NCBI GenBank assembly: GCA_017625255.1
Contig: JAGALK010000014.1
Coordinates: forward strand, 1-53,458
Direction of reading: 5' to 3'
Origin: Lachnospiraceae bacterium
Lineage (GTDB): Bacteria > Bacillota > Clostridia > Lachnospirales > Lachnospiraceae
Length of the DNA: 53,458 bases
The stretch's first letter is position 1. Every line of letters starts with the position of its first letter. Under the pieces are notes generated by a model. The model worked only from the letters and a program-made list of their open reading frames with translations. It searched no databases and was not told where the DNA came from. Below are positions 1 to 7,708 of the stretch, in pieces. The translations under genes were made by a program, and so were the position numbers.

Positions 1-1
1 A

Positions 2-150
2 GGGTGTTAGATTTGCTTAATATTCTGGGGAGTACCAGCGGAAAATTGCCACGGATGGCAATTTTAGGCGAAACCGCCATGGAGGGCGGTTTGAGCCGAC
101 GCGTCCGTTACCAATATCCTTTATAAGAATATTTAGCAAATCTTACACCC
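2..150. repeat. Imperfect 25-bp inverted repeat bounding a 149-bp element
   Basis: Positions 2-26 and 126-150 are inverted copies of each other, matching at 23 of 25 bases. The two mismatches are isolated T/T positions. The arms enclose the two hairpins of the TwoAYGGAY RNA. As RNA the arms would make one long closing stem; as DNA they look like terminal inverted repeats of a small non-coding element. The left end lies at the window edge, so a target-site duplication cannot be checked. A 9-mer, CGTCCGTTA, occurs inside the element at 102-110 and again outside at 240-248. Confidence 0.7.
42..92 (+). ncRNA. TwoAYGGAY-type RNA (two hairpins with AYGGA loops)
   Basis: Two adjacent perfect hairpins are visible. 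The first is a 9-bp stem, 42-50 with 57-65, with loop ACGGAT (51-56). The second is an 8-bp stem, 71-78 with 85-92, with loop ATGGAG (79-84). The TwoAYGGAY motif, described from gut metagenomes, Clostridiales and gammaproteobacteria, is defined by two hairpins with AYGGAY loops. Loop 1 fits exactly; loop 2 differs only at the last base. The function of the family is unknown. The loops sit on the plus strand only, which fixes orientation. The same DNA is an open frame from GTG at 4 to a stop at 124-126, but that peptide is better explained as read-through of the RNA stems. Confidence 0.82.
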
Positions 151-332
151 ATACAACGGAATCTGCCCACACCTATACCTACCCTATATGCCCCCACACA
201 ACAAAAAAATGATACATTTCACAAAAAAATATGTTATGTCGTCCGTTATTGGTGAAGTTCCCCCACAGTGCACATCTCCATTCCGCTTCGCTTCATGTCG
301 GTCGCGGCATTCAGTAAAATTTTCTTTTATAC

Positions 333-361
333 TTGTTACGCAAATTTGGATATACTATAAT
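333..361 (+). promoter_or_regulatory. Sigma-A promoter of the HAD phosphatase gene
   Basis: TTGTTA at 333-338 and TATAAT at 356-361 are separated by 17 bases, a near-consensus housekeeping promoter. Transcription should begin near 368, leaving only about 22 nt before the ATG at 390. The region 151-332 upstream is pyrimidine-rich and holds nothing I recognise. Confidence 0.75.
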
Positions 362-389
362 AGGTTCAGATACACCATTGGAGGAAATC

Positions 390-1178
390 ATGAGTAAAAT
401 AAAACTAATTGCCAGCGATTTAGATGGAACGCTGTTGTTAAATAAAGCAAGAAAATGTGAAGAAAGTCTGTTTCCGGTTATCTCAGAATTAGTAGACAGA
501 GGGATATATTTTGTGCCTGCAAGCGGCAGACAGTATGGAAGTATGCAAAAGCTTTTTTATCCGGTAAAAGACCGATTGACCTACCTTTGTGAAAATGGTG
601 CATTAGTAATGCACTTAGACAGAGTTTTGGTAAAACAGCAGTTTGAGGATGATTTAGCCATGGAGCTTTGTCATGCTATTATTGAGGATAAAGATTGTGA
701 GGTATTGATATCCGGAGAGCGTACCAGTTATTTAATACCCAAAAATCAGGCATTTGTACATCATATGCGGGATGTAATCGGAAATCATGTGACGGTTATT
801 GATTCACCGGAACGCATACAAGAACCTATTATTAAAGTGTCCTTTTGTACACCGGAGGATAAGCTGCGTGCGGTAGAAAGTCGGTTAGGACCAAGATTTG
901 AAGGTAAATGTCTGCGGGTAACATCAGGAACAGAGTGGATTGATTTTGCACCGCTTGGCACTAGCAAAGGCTCTGCACTCGAAAGCATCGGAGAAGCACT
1001 TGGAATCGCACCGGATGAAATGATGGCATTTGGTGATAATGAAAATGACAGAGCAATGTTGGAATTTGTGGGACATCCTTATATTATGGATCCTTGTAAT
1101 CCTACAGTTTTGGATATTCCGGCAAAAAGATGTACCAGAGTAGAAGATATATTGAGAGAAGTTTTAAAAGAATTCTAA
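390..1178 (+). CDS. Cof-type HAD-superfamily phosphatase
   Basis: This 262-aa protein is a haloacid dehalogenase hydrolase of the Cof/YidA type, which dephosphorylates small phosphorylated metabolites such as sugar phosphates or flavin nucleotides in the cytoplasm. The exact substrate cannot be read from sequence. Motif I is DLDGT at residues 10-14 (nucleophile Asp10, acid/base Asp12), a SGR motif II lies near residues 45-47, and the metal-binding motif IV GDNEND starts near residue 215. The large insert between motifs II and III is the type-IIB cap. An upstream in-frame ATG at 333 lies inside the promoter; the start at 390 has GGAGG six bases upstream and gives the normal N terminus. The HD-domain gene follows after 23 bp, so the two are probably co-transcribed. 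Confidence 0.9.
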   Translation: MSKIKLIASDLDGTLLLNKARKCEESLFPVISELVDRGIYFVPASGRQYGSMQKLFYPVKDRLTYLCENGALVMHLDRVLVKQQFEDDLAMELCHAIIEDKDCEVLISGERTSYLIPKNQAFVHHMRDVIGNHVTVIDSPERIQEPIIKVSFCTPEDKLRAVESRLGPRFEGKCLRVTSGTEWIDFAPLGTSKGSALESIGEALGIAPDEMMAFGDNENDRAMLEFVGHPYIMDPCNPTVLDIPAKRCTRVEDILREVLKEF

Positions 1179-1201
1179 GATTTTACGACAGGAGGAAGCC
1201 T

Positions 1202-2023
1202 ATGCAGACAATCTTGCATACTAATATACAGGTGGATAGAGAAAGAGCAAAAAATGCCTTTGCAGCCTATGTGGAAAATTATAATGCTTCGGATGAAAAG
1301 ATTAAATTAAAAATTGACCATACCTATCGGGTAGCAGATTTGTGCGAGCAGATTGCCCGTTCTTTAGCATTGGATGAAAAGGCAGTGAATCTTGCGTGGC
1401 TTGCAGGACTTTTACATGATGTGGGTCGGTTTGAGCAGATTCGAAATTTTGGCACTTTTATTGATGCGGATTCCGTTGATCATGCGCAGTATGGAGCAGA
1501 TATTTTGTTTGGTTTAGATGCCAATGAAGGAGGAAAAATCAGAGATTATATCACCGATGCTTCTGAAGATATGCGGCTAGAGCAGGCAATCCGCTGTCAC
1601 AGTGCCTTTCGTATACCAGAGGAATATGATGAAGAAACAAAGTTGTTATCTAATATTTTAAGAGATGCAGATAAAATTGATATTCTGCGGGTAAATGTGG
1701 ATACTGCACCGGAAGAAATCTATAATGTAACCACAGAGGAATTGTATCAGGCAGAGGTTACAAAAGCAGTAATGGAGAGCTTTTTTGAAGAGCATGCGAC
1801 CTTACGCAGTATAAAAAAGACACCAATTGATCATTTGGTGGGGCATATTTCACTGGTCTATGAGCTGGTATTTCCAATCAGCAGAAGGCTTGTAGAAGAG
1901 CAGGGATATCTGGATATTTTACTGGGATTTGAATCAAAAAATCCAAAGACAAGAGAACAATTTGTTCTCATAAACGATAGGATGAGACATTTTCTAAAAC
2001 ATGGTCATACACCTTATGTATAA
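1202..2023 (+). CDS. HD-domain phosphohydrolase
   Basis: A 273-aa protein of the HD superfamily, metal-dependent phosphohydrolases that usually act on nucleotides. The signature residues are visible: His40, the His72-Asp73 doublet, His94, His133 and Asp155/Asp157, the layout expected for a mono- or dinuclear metal centre. No other domain is evident. The frame is open upstream to 1130, but the AGGAGG at about 1190-1195 selects the ATG at 1202. It follows the HAD gene closely and is probably translated from the same mRNA. Both being small phosphohydrolases suggests a shared housekeeping role in phosphometabolite clean-up; this is inference. The substrate is unknown. Confidence 0.82.
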   Translation: MQTILHTNIQVDRERAKNAFAAYVENYNASDEKIKLKIDHTYRVADLCEQIARSLALDEKAVNLAWLAGLLHDVGRFEQIRNFGTFIDADSVDHAQYGADILFGLDANEGGKIRDYITDASEDMRLEQAIRCHSAFRIPEEYDEETKLLSNILRDADKIDILRVNVDTAPEEIYNVTTEELYQAEVTKAVMESFFEEHATLRSIKKTPIDHLVGHISLVYELVFPISRRLVEEQGYLDILLGFESKNPKTREQFVLINDRMRHFLKHGHTPYV

Positions 2024-2042
2024 AGGATAAAGATGTCAGCGC

Positions 2043-2078
2043 CCCAGTCAGATGGATAAAAATCTGCTTCTGACTGGG
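2043..2078. terminator. Hairpin between convergent genes, possible terminator
   Basis: CCCAGTCAGA at 2043-2052 pairs perfectly with 2069-2078 around a 16-base loop. It sits between the stops of the converging HD-domain and CotF-like genes, where a shared terminator is expected, but neither side has a good T run, so function is uncertain. Confidence 0.45.
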
Positions 2079-2095
2079 TCTGCTTCATTGGGTAC

Positions 2096-2557
2096 TTACT
2101 GAGCCATTCCGTTTGCTTTTTTATATTTATAAATCATTTCTGCATGCTGCTGTTCTTCTGTCTGGATGTGATTTAAAAGCTTACGAACTTCACCATTGCC
2201 AAATTTGAAAAGACTGGTATTATAATCTGTAGATACAAGCTTTTCATTTCCGATACTGTCAGAGCATAAAAGCTCATCATGCTTCATATCTGCCTGATTA
2301 GAGGATGTGTTGTAGGCAACATTTGGCTGATAATCATCTGCCATATTTACAACGCGGTCAAAGCTTGGCATTTCACCATTGATTAATTTTGTAATGGACT
2401 GAAAATGCTCCTGCTCGTCTCTGGCAATTCGTGAAAAAAGATCTCTTAACCCACTATCTTTAGCAACACTTGCACATAAATTATAGTGTTCCATGCAGAC
2501 CTTTTCCTGTGTCTGTAAATCTTTTAAAACTGAGGTTTCTTTTTCTGTGAAAATCAT
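2096..2557 (-). CDS. CotF/ferritin-like protein
   Basis: A 153-aa, mostly helical protein with the ferritin-like four-helix pattern of the spore coat protein F family. Acidic/His pairs expected of such a fold are visible: Glu-His at residues 23-24, the DEQEH segment near residues 47-51, and EEQQH near the C terminus. Family members occur in the spore coat but also in clostridia that rarely sporulate, where their role (structural or metal/oxidant handling) is unclear. The frame opens further upstream, but the ATG at 2557 is preceded by AGGAGACC and gives the usual N terminus. It is transcribed divergently from recQ (91 bp between starts) and converges on the HD-domain gene. Confidence 0.75.
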   Translation of the reverse strand: MIFTEKETSVLKDLQTQEKVCMEHYNLCASVAKDSGLRDLFSRIARDEQEHFQSITKLINGEMPSFDRVVNMADDYQPNVAYNTSSNQADMKHDELLCSDSIGNEKLVSTDYNTSLFKFGNGEVRKLLNHIQTEEQQHAEMIYKYKKANGMAQ

Positions 2558-2648
2558 AGTTGGTCTCCTTTTAAAAATGTATTTTTTTGGATTCACAAAG
2601 AGTATTTGCTATTTTTTATACAATTATTCGCAATATAGGAGGATTACA

Positions 2649-4506
2649 TTGGATAAATATAAAGTTTTAAAGAAGTACTTTGGATATGACAGCTTCCGCG
2701 AAGGTCAGGAATTTTTAATTGACGCACTTCTTGCGGGTCAGGATGTTTTTGGAATTATGCCTACAGGTGCTGGAAAAATCCTTGTGCTATCAGGTTCCCG
2801 CACTTTTGATGGAAGGTATTACATTGGTTGTATCGCCATTGATTTCTTTGATGAAGGATCAGGTGGGAACCTTGAATCAGGCAGGGATTCATGCAGCGTA
2901 TTTTAACAGCTCACTTACCGTCAGACAGTATAAAATGGCACTACAGTTAGCAAAAGAAGGAAGATATAAAATCATTTATGTAGCACCGGAACGGCTGCTG
3001 CTGGAAGAATTTTTAGAGTTTGCCAGAGGGGTCAAAATTTCGATGGTAACAGTGGATGAAGCACATTGTGTATCCCAGTGGGGACAGGATTTTCGTCCGA
3101 GCTATTTAAAAATCGCAGATTTTATTCAGGCATTGAATGAGCGTCCGGTGGTGAGTGCTTTTACAGCCACAGCTACCAGTGAAGTCAAGGAAGATATTAT
3201 AGCCGCTTTGAATTTACATAAGCCACAAATGATTACGACAGGCTTTGACAGAAAGAATCTGTTTTACAAAGTAAGCGCAGAGAAGGATAAATTCGAGGAA
3301 GTAATGACATATCTGACAGAGCATCCCACAGAAAGCGGAATTATCTACTGTCTGACACGAAAAACTGTGGAAGAAGTCTGTGAAAAGTTGAAAATGCGTG
3401 GAATTTCAGCAACCCGTTATCATGCCGGACTTTCCGATGCAGAACGCCAGAAAAATCAGGATGATTTTCTCTATGATATTACACCGATTATGGTAGCAAC
3501 AAATGCTTTCGGTATGGGAATAGACAAGTCTAATGTGCGTTTTGTTATTCATTATAATATGCCAAAAAATATCGAAAGCTATTATCAGGAAGCAGGAAGA
3601 GCCGGGCGAGACGGAGAAGAGGCAAATTGTATATTGCTCTACGCGTCGCAGGATGTGGTGATGAATCAGTTCTTTATTGAAAAAAGTATGTATAGCGAAA
3701 CAGAAAATGAAATGTTTACCGATGAAGAAATGGAATTGATAAAAGAAAGAGATAGAGACCGTTTAAAACAGATGACATTTTATTGTACGACAAACGAATG
3801 TTTAAGAGATTTTGTGCTGCGGTATTTTGGCGAATATACCACAAACTATTGTGGAAAATGTTCGAATTGTTTGAGCGAATTTGAAAATATTGATGTCACA
3901 GAAATTGCACAGGGAATTGTAGAATGTGTAAAAACCTCTAATCAGCGTTTTGGTATGACGGTAATTGTGGATACATTGCATGGAAGCAGTGCTGCAAAGC
4001 TAAAGCAGAATCGGATGGCAGAAAATCCCTGCTTCGGGCGGCTTGCGGCTGTTCCTGTATACAGGCTTCGTCAGGTAATGAATTTTCTGAACCGTTATGG
4101 CTACATATTTGTGACTAATGATGAATATCCGATTGTAAAATTGACAGAACACTCAAAGGAAGTGTATGAAGATACTCCTATTATGATGAAGGCTGCTAAA
4201 GAGCAGGATAAAAAGCCGAAAACAACCAAAAAAGAAAGTAAAAAACGAGCATCCCTGCCAGATTTATCAGATATGGATTTTGCACTTTTCGAGGAACTTA
4301 GAAAGCTTCGTATGGAAATTGCCAAAAAAGAAAAAGTGCCGCCCTATATTGTTTTTAGTGATAAATCCCTAAAGGATATGGCAGCGAGAAAGCCCAAGAA
4401 TTTACAAGAGTTTTTAGAGGTAAATGGTGTGGGGGAAAATAAATGTAAGAAATATGGAGAAGCATTTTTGAAGGTAACCCAAAATATTAAGCCAAAATCC
4501 CTGTAA
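2649..4506 (+). pseudogene. recQ: RecQ DNA helicase with a +1 frameshift in Walker A
   Basis: RecQ unwinds DNA 3' to 5' in recombination and replication repair. The best start is TTG at 2649, six bases after AGGAGG (2637-2642). The first 43 codons read as RecQ up to the Walker A motif, where the frame breaks: five As at 2774-2778 should be four. Dropping one A restores GAGKS and a 618-aa protein. The rest is intact in the other frame: the DEAH box (DEAHCVSQWGQDFRPSY), the helicase C domain with QEAGRAGRDG, the four-cysteine zinc site near 3785-3870, and a C-terminal HRDC domain ending at 4506. As read, the N-terminal product would stop at 2906. The undecayed remainder suggests a recent mutation or a sequencing error. 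Confidence 0.88.
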
Positions 4507-4525
4507 GCGGAAATCCGCCACAGGG
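4499..4525 (+). other. Compound hairpin over the recQ stop codon
   Basis: CCCTGT at 4499-4504 pairs with ACAGGG at 4520-4525, and an inner GCGG/CCGC pair tightens the stem. It overlaps the recQ stop. There is no T run right after it, so it is more likely an mRNA 3'-end or processing structure than a terminator. Confidence 0.5.
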
Positions 4526-4537
4526 AAAGGAGAAAGT

Positions 4538-4603
4538 ATGAAATGTATATTGAAAACCCCTTTCGGGGGATTGCTTTTTGCCGGAGCCGACCAAGCCCCG
4601 TAA
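4538..4603 (+). CDS. Possible 21-aa peptide downstream of recQ
   Basis: A short open frame (MKCILKTPFGGLLFAGADQA followed by P) starts at ATG 4538, with AAAGGAG five bases upstream, and ends at 4603. The DNA also forms a CCCC-TTTC-GGGG hairpin (4557-4568) followed by TTTTT at 4575-4579. The segment could instead be the recQ terminator read by chance as a peptide. I do not recognise the peptide. The start site is unusually good for a chance frame. Confidence 0.3.
   Translation: MKCILKTPFGGLLFAGADQAP
4557..4579 (+). terminator. Weak intrinsic terminator after recQ
   Basis: CCCC (4557-4560) and GGGG (4565-4568) close a UUUC tetraloop, with TTTTT at 4575-4579. The stem is short and the T run is offset by six bases, so efficiency is doubtful. 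Confidence 0.4.
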
Positions 4604-4606
4604 GAC

Positions 4607-4636
4607 TTTACAACTCCTTTGTTTATGAATTATAGT
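4607..4636 (+). promoter_or_regulatory. Candidate promoter for the small unknown gene
   Basis: TTTACA at 4607-4612 and TATAGT at 4631-4636 with an 18-base spacer. It would give an A/T-rich leader of about 80 nt before the ATG at 4723. Confidence 0.5.
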
Positions 4637-4722
4637 ATAAATGGAAATTGTGTTCTTAATTTGAATAAAAATGGAAGATTTCTTTAAGTTTCTAAAAAAT
4701 TAGTAAAAATTAGGAGAAGATT

Positions 4723-5127
4723 ATGAGAAATAAGTCGAAATTGACAAAAATCAAAAAAAATAAAGCACCACAGACACAAATACCAAAGGATTGGTTATAT
4801 ATGTGTCAAATGGAATTAGAATTAGGAAAAATCAAGGAAGCCTTAGAAGCAGATTACTCTATAGAATTCTGGGAAGAAGCAGGTGTCTTAGAAGTAGAAT
4901 TACAGGCAAAGGAGTCTGCATCTGTAGATTTTGAAACTGTGGATATGAAGCGTGCCGACGAAGTAACAGCAGAATATATGAAAACAAACGCGGTGAAACG
5001 AGTATTTTTGGTATCTATTCGTCCGGAAGCTTATGAAGAGGCTAAAAAGGTTATGGAAAAGGTTGTTTTAGTGCACGGAGGCTTTTTCTGTGGAGATACA
5101 GAGGACTTTTTGCCGATGATAAAATAA
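4723..5127 (+). CDS. Small protein of unknown function
   Basis: A 134-aa cytoplasmic protein I do not recognise. The first 16 residues are strongly basic (eight Lys/Arg); the remainder is acidic and predicted alpha/beta, with no signal peptide or membrane segment. A repeated theme of Glu/Val strands and a C-terminal VHGGFFCGD segment are the only landmarks. The ATG follows TTAGGAGAAG at good spacing. It has its own likely promoter at 4607-4636 and aroE has another, so it is probably monocistronic. Its codon use matches the flanking genes, which argues that it is real. Confidence 0.75.
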   Translation: MRNKSKLTKIKKNKAPQTQIPKDWLYMCQMELELGKIKEALEADYSIEFWEEAGVLEVELQAKESASVDFETVDMKRADEVTAEYMKTNAVKRVFLVSIRPEAYEEAKKVMEKVVLVHGGFFCGDTEDFLPMIK

Positions 5128-5139
5128 TTGTCAATTCAC

Positions 5140-5168
5140 TTGCGCATTTAAACCACAAAGACTAGAAT
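5140..5168 (+). promoter_or_regulatory. Candidate promoter of the aroE operon
   Basis: TTGCGC at 5140-5145 and TAGAAT at 5163-5168 with a 17-base spacer, 39 bp before the aroE start codon. Confidence 0.5.
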
Positions 5169-5207
5169 AGAAGATAGTCATAATATCATACAAGAGGAGA
5201 TACCAAT

Positions 5208-6080
5208 ATGGAAAAAAGAATTTCAGGAAAAACAGGTTTGCTGGCATTAATCGGTTCACCGGTAGGACATTCCGGTTCACCTGCAATGTATAACTACAGC
5301 TTTGAAAAGTTAGGATTAGATTATGCATATATGGCATTTGATATAAAGATTCCGGAGGTAAAGGATGCTATTGCAGCTATGCGTACTTTTCGTATGCGGG
5401 GTTGCAATGTAACTATGCCTTGCAAAACAGAAGTAGTGAAATATATGGATGAGTTGTCGGAAGCAGCCAGAATTATTGGTGCAGTAAATACCATTGTCAA
5501 TGAAGATGGCAGGTTAATCGGGCATATGACCGATGGAGAAGGCTTTGTAGATAATTTAAAAGATCATGGTGTAGATATTAAGGGTAAAAAAATAACTGTA
5601 GCCGGCGGCGGTGGAGCAGCTACTGCGATTCAGGTACAGTGTGCATTATCCGGTGCAAGAGAAATCTCTATTTTCAATATTAAAGACGAGTTTTTCCAGA
5701 GAACCTTAGATACAGCGGAGAAAATTCGTAAATCCTGCCCAGAGTGCGAAGTAAATGTTTATGATATTGCCGATCAGGCGAAAATGAAAGAAGAGATGCA
5801 ATCTAGTGATGTATTTGCCAATGCGACTATCGTAGGTATGAAGCCAATGGAGAATGAAAGTGTCGTTAAGGATCTGACATCTTTCCATAAAGATCTTGTG
5901 GTATGTGATGCTGTATACAATCCAAAGGAGACAAAGCTTCTTAGAGAAGCAAAAGAAGCAGGGTGTAAATGCGTTACCGGTGAGGGTATGCTGATATGGC
6001 AGGGTGCAGCAGCATTTAAACTTTATACAGGACAGGAAATGCCGGTAGACGGTGTAAAAAAACTGTTATTCGGTGAATAG
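5208..6080 (+). CDS. aroE: Shikimate dehydrogenase (YdiB-like)
   Basis: This 290-aa enzyme reduces 3-dehydroshikimate to shikimate with NAD(P)H, step four of chorismate and aromatic amino acid synthesis. The N-terminal substrate domain has the SPVGHSGSPAMYN serine motif and NVTMPCK with the catalytic lysine. The cofactor domain has the glycine loop AGGGGAATAI. A DEFF segment near the cofactor strand resembles the quinate/shikimate dehydrogenase YdiB branch more than classical AroE. The usual NTDG motif reads MTDG: the catalytic Asp is kept but the preceding Asn is Met. Start at ATG 5208 after AGAGGAG. The aroK start lies 13 bp past the stop, making an aroE-aroK operon. Confidence 0.9.
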   Translation: MEKRISGKTGLLALIGSPVGHSGSPAMYNYSFEKLGLDYAYMAFDIKIPEVKDAIAAMRTFRMRGCNVTMPCKTEVVKYMDELSEAARIIGAVNTIVNEDGRLIGHMTDGEGFVDNLKDHGVDIKGKKITVAGGGGAATAIQVQCALSGAREISIFNIKDEFFQRTLDTAEKIRKSCPECEVNVYDIADQAKMKEEMQSSDVFANATIVGMKPMENESVVKDLTSFHKDLVVCDAVYNPKETKLLREAKEAGCKCVTGEGMLIWQGAAAFKLYTGQEMPVDGVKKLLFGE

Positions 6081-6093
6081 TTAGGAGAATGAA

Positions 6094-6606
6094 ATGGATA
6101 AATTAACACAGCATATTTTTTTAATCGGCTTTATGGGGGCAGGGAAAAGTACAATTGCGGCAAAGCTGCAGGAAATGCTTGATGTAAAGCAGATGGAAAT
6201 GGATCAGATAATTGTAGAACAGCAGAAAATGCCTATTACAGAAATTTTTGAAAAATATGGTGAAGCGCATTTTCGTGATATTGAAAGTCAGCTTTTAATT
6301 GATTTGAAAAACGAAGCTCCGGGAATCGTTTCCTGTGGCGGAGGAATCGTAGTTCGTGAGGAAAATCCGGGATATATGAAGGAAAGCGGTAAAATAGTAT
6401 TTTTAACAGCTACACCGGAAACTATCTATGAGCGCGTAAAGGATAGTACAGAGCGACCGATTTTAAATGGAAACATGAATGTGGAATATATCCGTGAACT
6501 AATGGAAAAGCGCAGAGCAAAATACGAAGCAGCCGCAGATATTATAGTGGCAACCGATGGTAAGAGTGCAGAGGAAATCTGCAGCGAGATTCTTGCTCAA
6601 ATGTAA
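6094..6606 (+). CDS. aroK: Shikimate kinase
   Basis: A 170-aa P-loop kinase that phosphorylates shikimate to shikimate 3-phosphate using ATP. The Walker A loop GFMGAGKST lies at residues 12-20, the shikimate-binding arginine in the HFRDIE segment and CGGGIVVREEN follow, and the lid region contains RPIL. Length is normal for the family. RBS TAGGAGAATG spaces the ATG properly. It lies directly behind aroE, so two consecutive steps of the pathway are co-expressed; the other aro genes are not in this window. Confidence 0.93.
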   Translation: MDKLTQHIFLIGFMGAGKSTIAAKLQEMLDVKQMEMDQIIVEQQKMPITEIFEKYGEAHFRDIESQLLIDLKNEAPGIVSCGGGIVVREENPGYMKESGKIVFLTATPETIYERVKDSTERPILNGNMNVEYIRELMEKRRAKYEAAADIIVATDGKSAEEICSEILAQM

Positions 6607-6665
6607 GAGAAAAAATACTTGGCATAAATAAGGTGTCAGGAATTATAATAATGGGAGGTTTTTTT

Positions 6666-7655
6666 ATGTATCAGGCAGATGATATGCGATATGAAAAAAT
6701 GGAATACAACCGCTGTGGAAACAGCGGATTGAAATTACCGGCAGTATCCTTAGGTTTGTGGCACAATTTTGGTACAACAGCCAATTTTGAAAATATGAAA
6801 AACATGTGCACAACAGCCTTTGACTGCGGAATTACACACTTTGATTTAGCAAACAATTATGGTCCTATTTATGGAGCAGCCGAGGAAAATTTGGGGAGAA
6901 TCCTTAAATGGGGCTTAGACTGTTACCGTGATGAATTGGTGATTTCTACAAAGGCAGGCTATGATATGTGGCCGGGACCTTATGGCAACTGGGGATCAAG
7001 GAAATATCTTGTGGCAAGCTTAGACCAGAGCTTAAAACGCATGGGCTTAGAATATGTAGATATTTTCTATCACCACAGACCAGATCCAGAAACTCCATTA
7101 GAAGAGACTATGCTTGCATTAGATAGTATAGTAAAAAGCGGAAAAGCCTTATATGTAGGTATATCTAATTACGATAAAGCCCAGACAAAGGCTGCAATGG
7201 AAATTCTTCGGGAGTTAAAGACACCGTTTATTATTAATCAGAGAAAATACTCGCTTTTTGAGAGAAATATCGAAGAGGATGGATTAAAGCATTTTGCAGC
7301 AGAAAATGGTTGTGGAATTATTGCTTTCTGCCCATTGGCACAGGGACTTTTGACGGATAAGTATTTAAATGGAATTCCGGAGGACAGCCGTATCAAGACA
7401 GACGGCAGATTTTTGCAGGAAAGTGCTATTACGGAAGAAAGATTAGAGCAGATTCGTGCATTAAATCAAATTGCAGCAGACAGAGGACAGTCTTTAGCGC
7501 AGATGGCGTTATCCTGGGTATTAAGAGATGGAGAAGTGACATCTGTATTGATTGGTGCATCAAAGCCCTCTCAGATTACAGAAAATGTAAAAATAGTAGG
7601 AAATACAAGCTTTACAGCGGATGAATTAGATGCGATTGAAAAGATTTGTAAGTAA
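6666..7655 (+). CDS. Aldo/keto reductase (YghZ/Mgr-like)
   Basis: A 329-aa NADPH-dependent aldo/keto reductase of the YghZ / L-glyceraldehyde-3-phosphate reductase type, a (beta/alpha)8 barrel reducing small aldehydes. Visible catalytic residues are the Asp and Tyr in DLANNYG, the Lys in STKAGYDMWPGPYG, and the His in FYHHRPD. The C-terminal IGASKPSQITEN segment is the nucleotide-phosphate loop. A GTG frame start exists at 6633, but GGGAGG seven bases upstream of ATG 6666 marks the real start. It is 59 bp behind aroK, with no visible promoter, so it may be read from the aro operon. A strong terminator follows. The physiological substrate is unknown. Confidence 0.88.
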   Translation: MYQADDMRYEKMEYNRCGNSGLKLPAVSLGLWHNFGTTANFENMKNMCTTAFDCGITHFDLANNYGPIYGAAEENLGRILKWGLDCYRDELVISTKAGYDMWPGPYGNWGSRKYLVASLDQSLKRMGLEYVDIFYHHRPDPETPLEETMLALDSIVKSGKALYVGISNYDKAQTKAAMEILRELKTPFIINQRKYSLFERNIEEDGLKHFAAENGCGIIAFCPLAQGLLTDKYLNGIPEDSRIKTDGRFLQESAITEERLEQIRALNQIAADRGQSLAQMALSWVLRDGEVTSVLIGASKPSQITENVKIVGNTSFTADELDAIEKICK

Positions 7656-7660
7656 AAAAC

Positions 7661-7697
7661 CGTACCTTGAAAGCATGTTTCAAGGTACGATTTTTTT
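7661..7697. terminator. Bidirectional intrinsic terminator
   Basis: A perfect 12-bp stem, 7661-7672 with 7678-7689, loop GCATG, followed by seven Ts (7691-7697). On the other strand the A run at 7654-7659 serves as the T tract. It separates the convergent aldo/keto reductase and trk units. Confidence 0.93.
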
Positions 7698-7708
7698 GTA
7701 ATAGTAAG

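Noticed and set aside
4..126. Open frame of 40 codons (GTG start) over the TwoAYGGAY region
   Set aside because: It is fully explained by the stem-loop RNA, begins at the window edge and has no visible ribosome site; the repeat arms, not codons, are the conserved-looking feature.
188..397. 69-aa open frame before the HAD gene
   Set aside because: No ribosome site, odd composition, and it runs through the sigma-A promoter into the HAD gene in another frame.
2774..2778. Programmed frameshifting in recQ
   Set aside because: Five As is too short for usual slippage, no downstream pseudoknot or upstream Shine-Dalgarno stimulator is seen, and RecQ is not known to use recoding.
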